Shown piece after piece: positions 62,709-64,000 of a stretch of DNA of 64,000 bases. The first letter of the stretch is position 1. The number at the start of each line of letters is the position of its first letter. A program made the translations under genes and the position numbers. The stretch spans positions 6,827,908 to 6,891,907 of the forward strand of contig NC_087082.1 of the NCBI RefSeq assembly GCF_026151205.1. Direction: 5' to 3'. The notes below the pieces were generated by a model. That model had not been told where the DNA came from, ran no database searches, and saw only the letters and a program-made list of their open reading frames with translations. The stretch is from Bolinopsis microptera. Its lineage: Eukaryota > Ctenophora > Tentaculata > Lobata > Bolinopsidae.

Positions 62709-63071
62709 CTACTTTTTAATTTCGGTCAATTTAGTTTCTATCATCAGAGTAACACTCAAAACGGCAACCAGGAAAATGGACATTCTCACCGAAAACGTTA
62801 CGGCAATGAGATATGCTGAACATAAAGTGGAACTTCTGTAAATCATAGGCTTCCTGTTGTTCAGAAGCGAGGTTAACACAGGAAGAGACGAGATTCTGGT
62901 GATGATGTCTACAACAGCTATTGTGATGTAAAGTTTATCTGGGAGGGTTTTCCGTTTGTTTGACCAGAAGAACCACAAAGCTGATATGTTTCCCACGAGC
63001 GACACAACAAGAATTATTATTAGAATAATTCCAATTATCTTGTCAGTTGTTTCGGACTGCTGCAATGACAT
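62709..63071 (-). CDS. GPCR fragment, TM1-TM3 (partial or broken gene)
   Basis: 120 codons from ATG. TM1 holds the class A Asn in LVGNISALWFFW; TM2 is LYITIAVVDIITRISSLPVL with its Asp; then comes a short loop and TM3 starting at a Cys (STLCSAYLIAVTFSVRMSIFLVAVLSVTLMIE). The frame stops soon after the position where DRY should be, and that motif is absent. There is no clear donor at the end: AAAAA|GTAGTC is weak. No TM4-TM7 was found in the next 300 bp on that strand. It is either exon 1 of a split receptor whose remaining exons I could not recognise, or a truncated relic. Confidence 0.6.
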   Translation of the reverse strand: MSLQQSETTDKIIGIILIIILVVSLVGNISALWFFWSNKRKTLPDKLYITIAVVDIITRISSLPVLTSLLNNRKPMIYRSSTLCSAYLIAVTFSVRMSIFLVAVLSVTLMIETKLTEIKK

Positions 63072-64000
63072 TTCAACTCCTAATAATTGAAGTTTTGGGT
63101 GATAGACGGTGTAATGTGTCAGATTTTAAAAAGACAAATCAAACTTTTACCAACTCAAAGAGGCACTAGGTGTAATGTATTCGGATATTGCATACAAAAT
63201 CGAACAATTGATAAAAACTATATCAAAAAAGCATCTGATTTGTTTGGTTTGATTAGGAGAAACTCTCACGCTGCACCATGCTGTGTATGACTTATTCACA
63301 ACTTCAGTGCATCTTGAATATAAAATACAACACCACCGTATGAGGCATCGGATTATAAAATTTCAAACAACAATAAAACAAAAGTGCTTCGTCTAGGTGT
63401 CATTGTTTTAGGAGATTCATCTTATTTCAGCTGAGTATCATGCTGAAGTCTGAACAGTATTAGTATGACTACTATACAGTCAACTAACCAGTATAAACAA
63501 AGGCCTGAGAAAAACTCCAAAACTTTATAAAATGATCTGTAGAATTGAGTTCAGACGGATGATAATGAATCACTCTGCACTCGGCTGCCAGACCTTAGGT
63601 CAGGAGTGATATGACCACCATATACGTCATCAAGTAATTAATTAGTAATTTCATTCAAAAATATTGATATTTGACCAATTTATGGGCCAAAATCGATCAA
63701 ATTTGGTGCGTATGCCCAAATATGGTCATATGGTTTTTGGCTCATACTCAGTCATTTTTTGCCCAATCTTGATGAAAATTCGTATACTTGTTCAGGGGAC
63801 CACTAGCTACAAGAAGAGCACATAAAATCTGGGTTTTGGGCATGTCCAGGGTATTTGGCTAAATTGGGCCTAATTTGAACCAAATATGGGCGTGGCTGCC
63901 CCGCGGGCACCGTTTGGCGGTTGGGGTCGGGGACCCCCTCAAAAGTTCGGTCACCGGTCCTAGTTTGTTGGTCAACTGCTATCTCGAAACCAAGTTTTAC
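63072..64000. other. Right-edge intergenic sequence
   Basis: No gene recognised. From about 63650 to the end the sequence is lower in short repeats and richer in GC toward the edge (GGGCGTGGCTGCCCCGCGGG; GGTTGGGGTCGGGGACCCCC). It looks like part of an interspersed repeat that continues outside the window, but no second copy is seen here. Confidence 0.35.

Overview
The window is nuclear DNA from an animal. Every well-supported gene is split by GT-AG introns of about 100 bp to 6 kb, and the products are animal-type: Pumilio with its upstream conserved box, neuroguidin, PREB/Sec12, methionyl-tRNA synthetase with a GST-like head and WHEP tails, cN-II 5'-nucleotidase and rhodopsin-class GPCRs. The sequence is AT-rich, full of tandem repeats and small DNA transposons, and carries short TTAGGG-type telomere-like runs. 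A marine invertebrate, perhaps of cnidarian grade, would fit, but I cannot fix the phylum from sequence alone.

Layout. 1-6.3 kb: the 3' part (TM3-TM7) of a plus-strand GPCR. Its upstream intron is a G-rich minisatellite more than 2.5 kb long. Another intron holds an 11-bp tandem array split by a small hAT-like element. 6.3-10.0 kb: intergenic, with hairpin-rich mini-transposons. 10.0-27.9 kb: four minus-strand housekeeping genes in a row, read right to left as MARS1 (24905-27890), PREB (21046-24549), NGDN (15976-19051) and an NT5C2-like gene (10047-15488). A decayed LINE lies between NGDN and PREB. 27.9-32.5 kb: intergenic, with a second, inverted tail of the same LINE family and two nearly adjacent hairpin MITEs. 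32.5-55.0 kb: a plus-strand Pumilio gene with all eight PUF repeats, and introns loaded with minisatellites, foldback DNA and long G/C runs. 55.0-62.7 kb: Pumilio 3' sequence with four perfect Pumilio-binding motifs, then a cluster of MITEs. 62.7-63.1 kb: a minus-strand TM1-TM3 piece of another GPCR.

Functionally the minus-strand block is housekeeping: nucleotide turnover (NT5C2), small-subunit ribosome assembly (NGDN), COPII initiation at the ER (PREB) and tRNA charging (MARS1). Each gene has its own start and stop, and nothing suggests an operon. Exon joins for NT5C2, NGDN, PREB, MARS1 and Pumilio were checked for reading phase and are consistent throughout, except at the 5' end of Pumilio.

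The most unusual content is a set of very short, hairpin-string mobile elements (about 93-106 bp) built from perfect stems with 3-base loops. They have exact 8-9 bp target duplications, and one has a matching unoccupied site elsewhere in the window. Three other small inverted-repeat elements show exact or near-exact 8-bp duplications, which points to hAT-type mobilisation. Other points of note are an in-frame duplicated exon in the NT5C2 gene, minisatellites whose units carry splice-site or E-box motifs, a KDEL-like HNEL tail on PREB with one beta-propeller blade not found, and Pumilio motifs downstream of the Pumilio gene itself.
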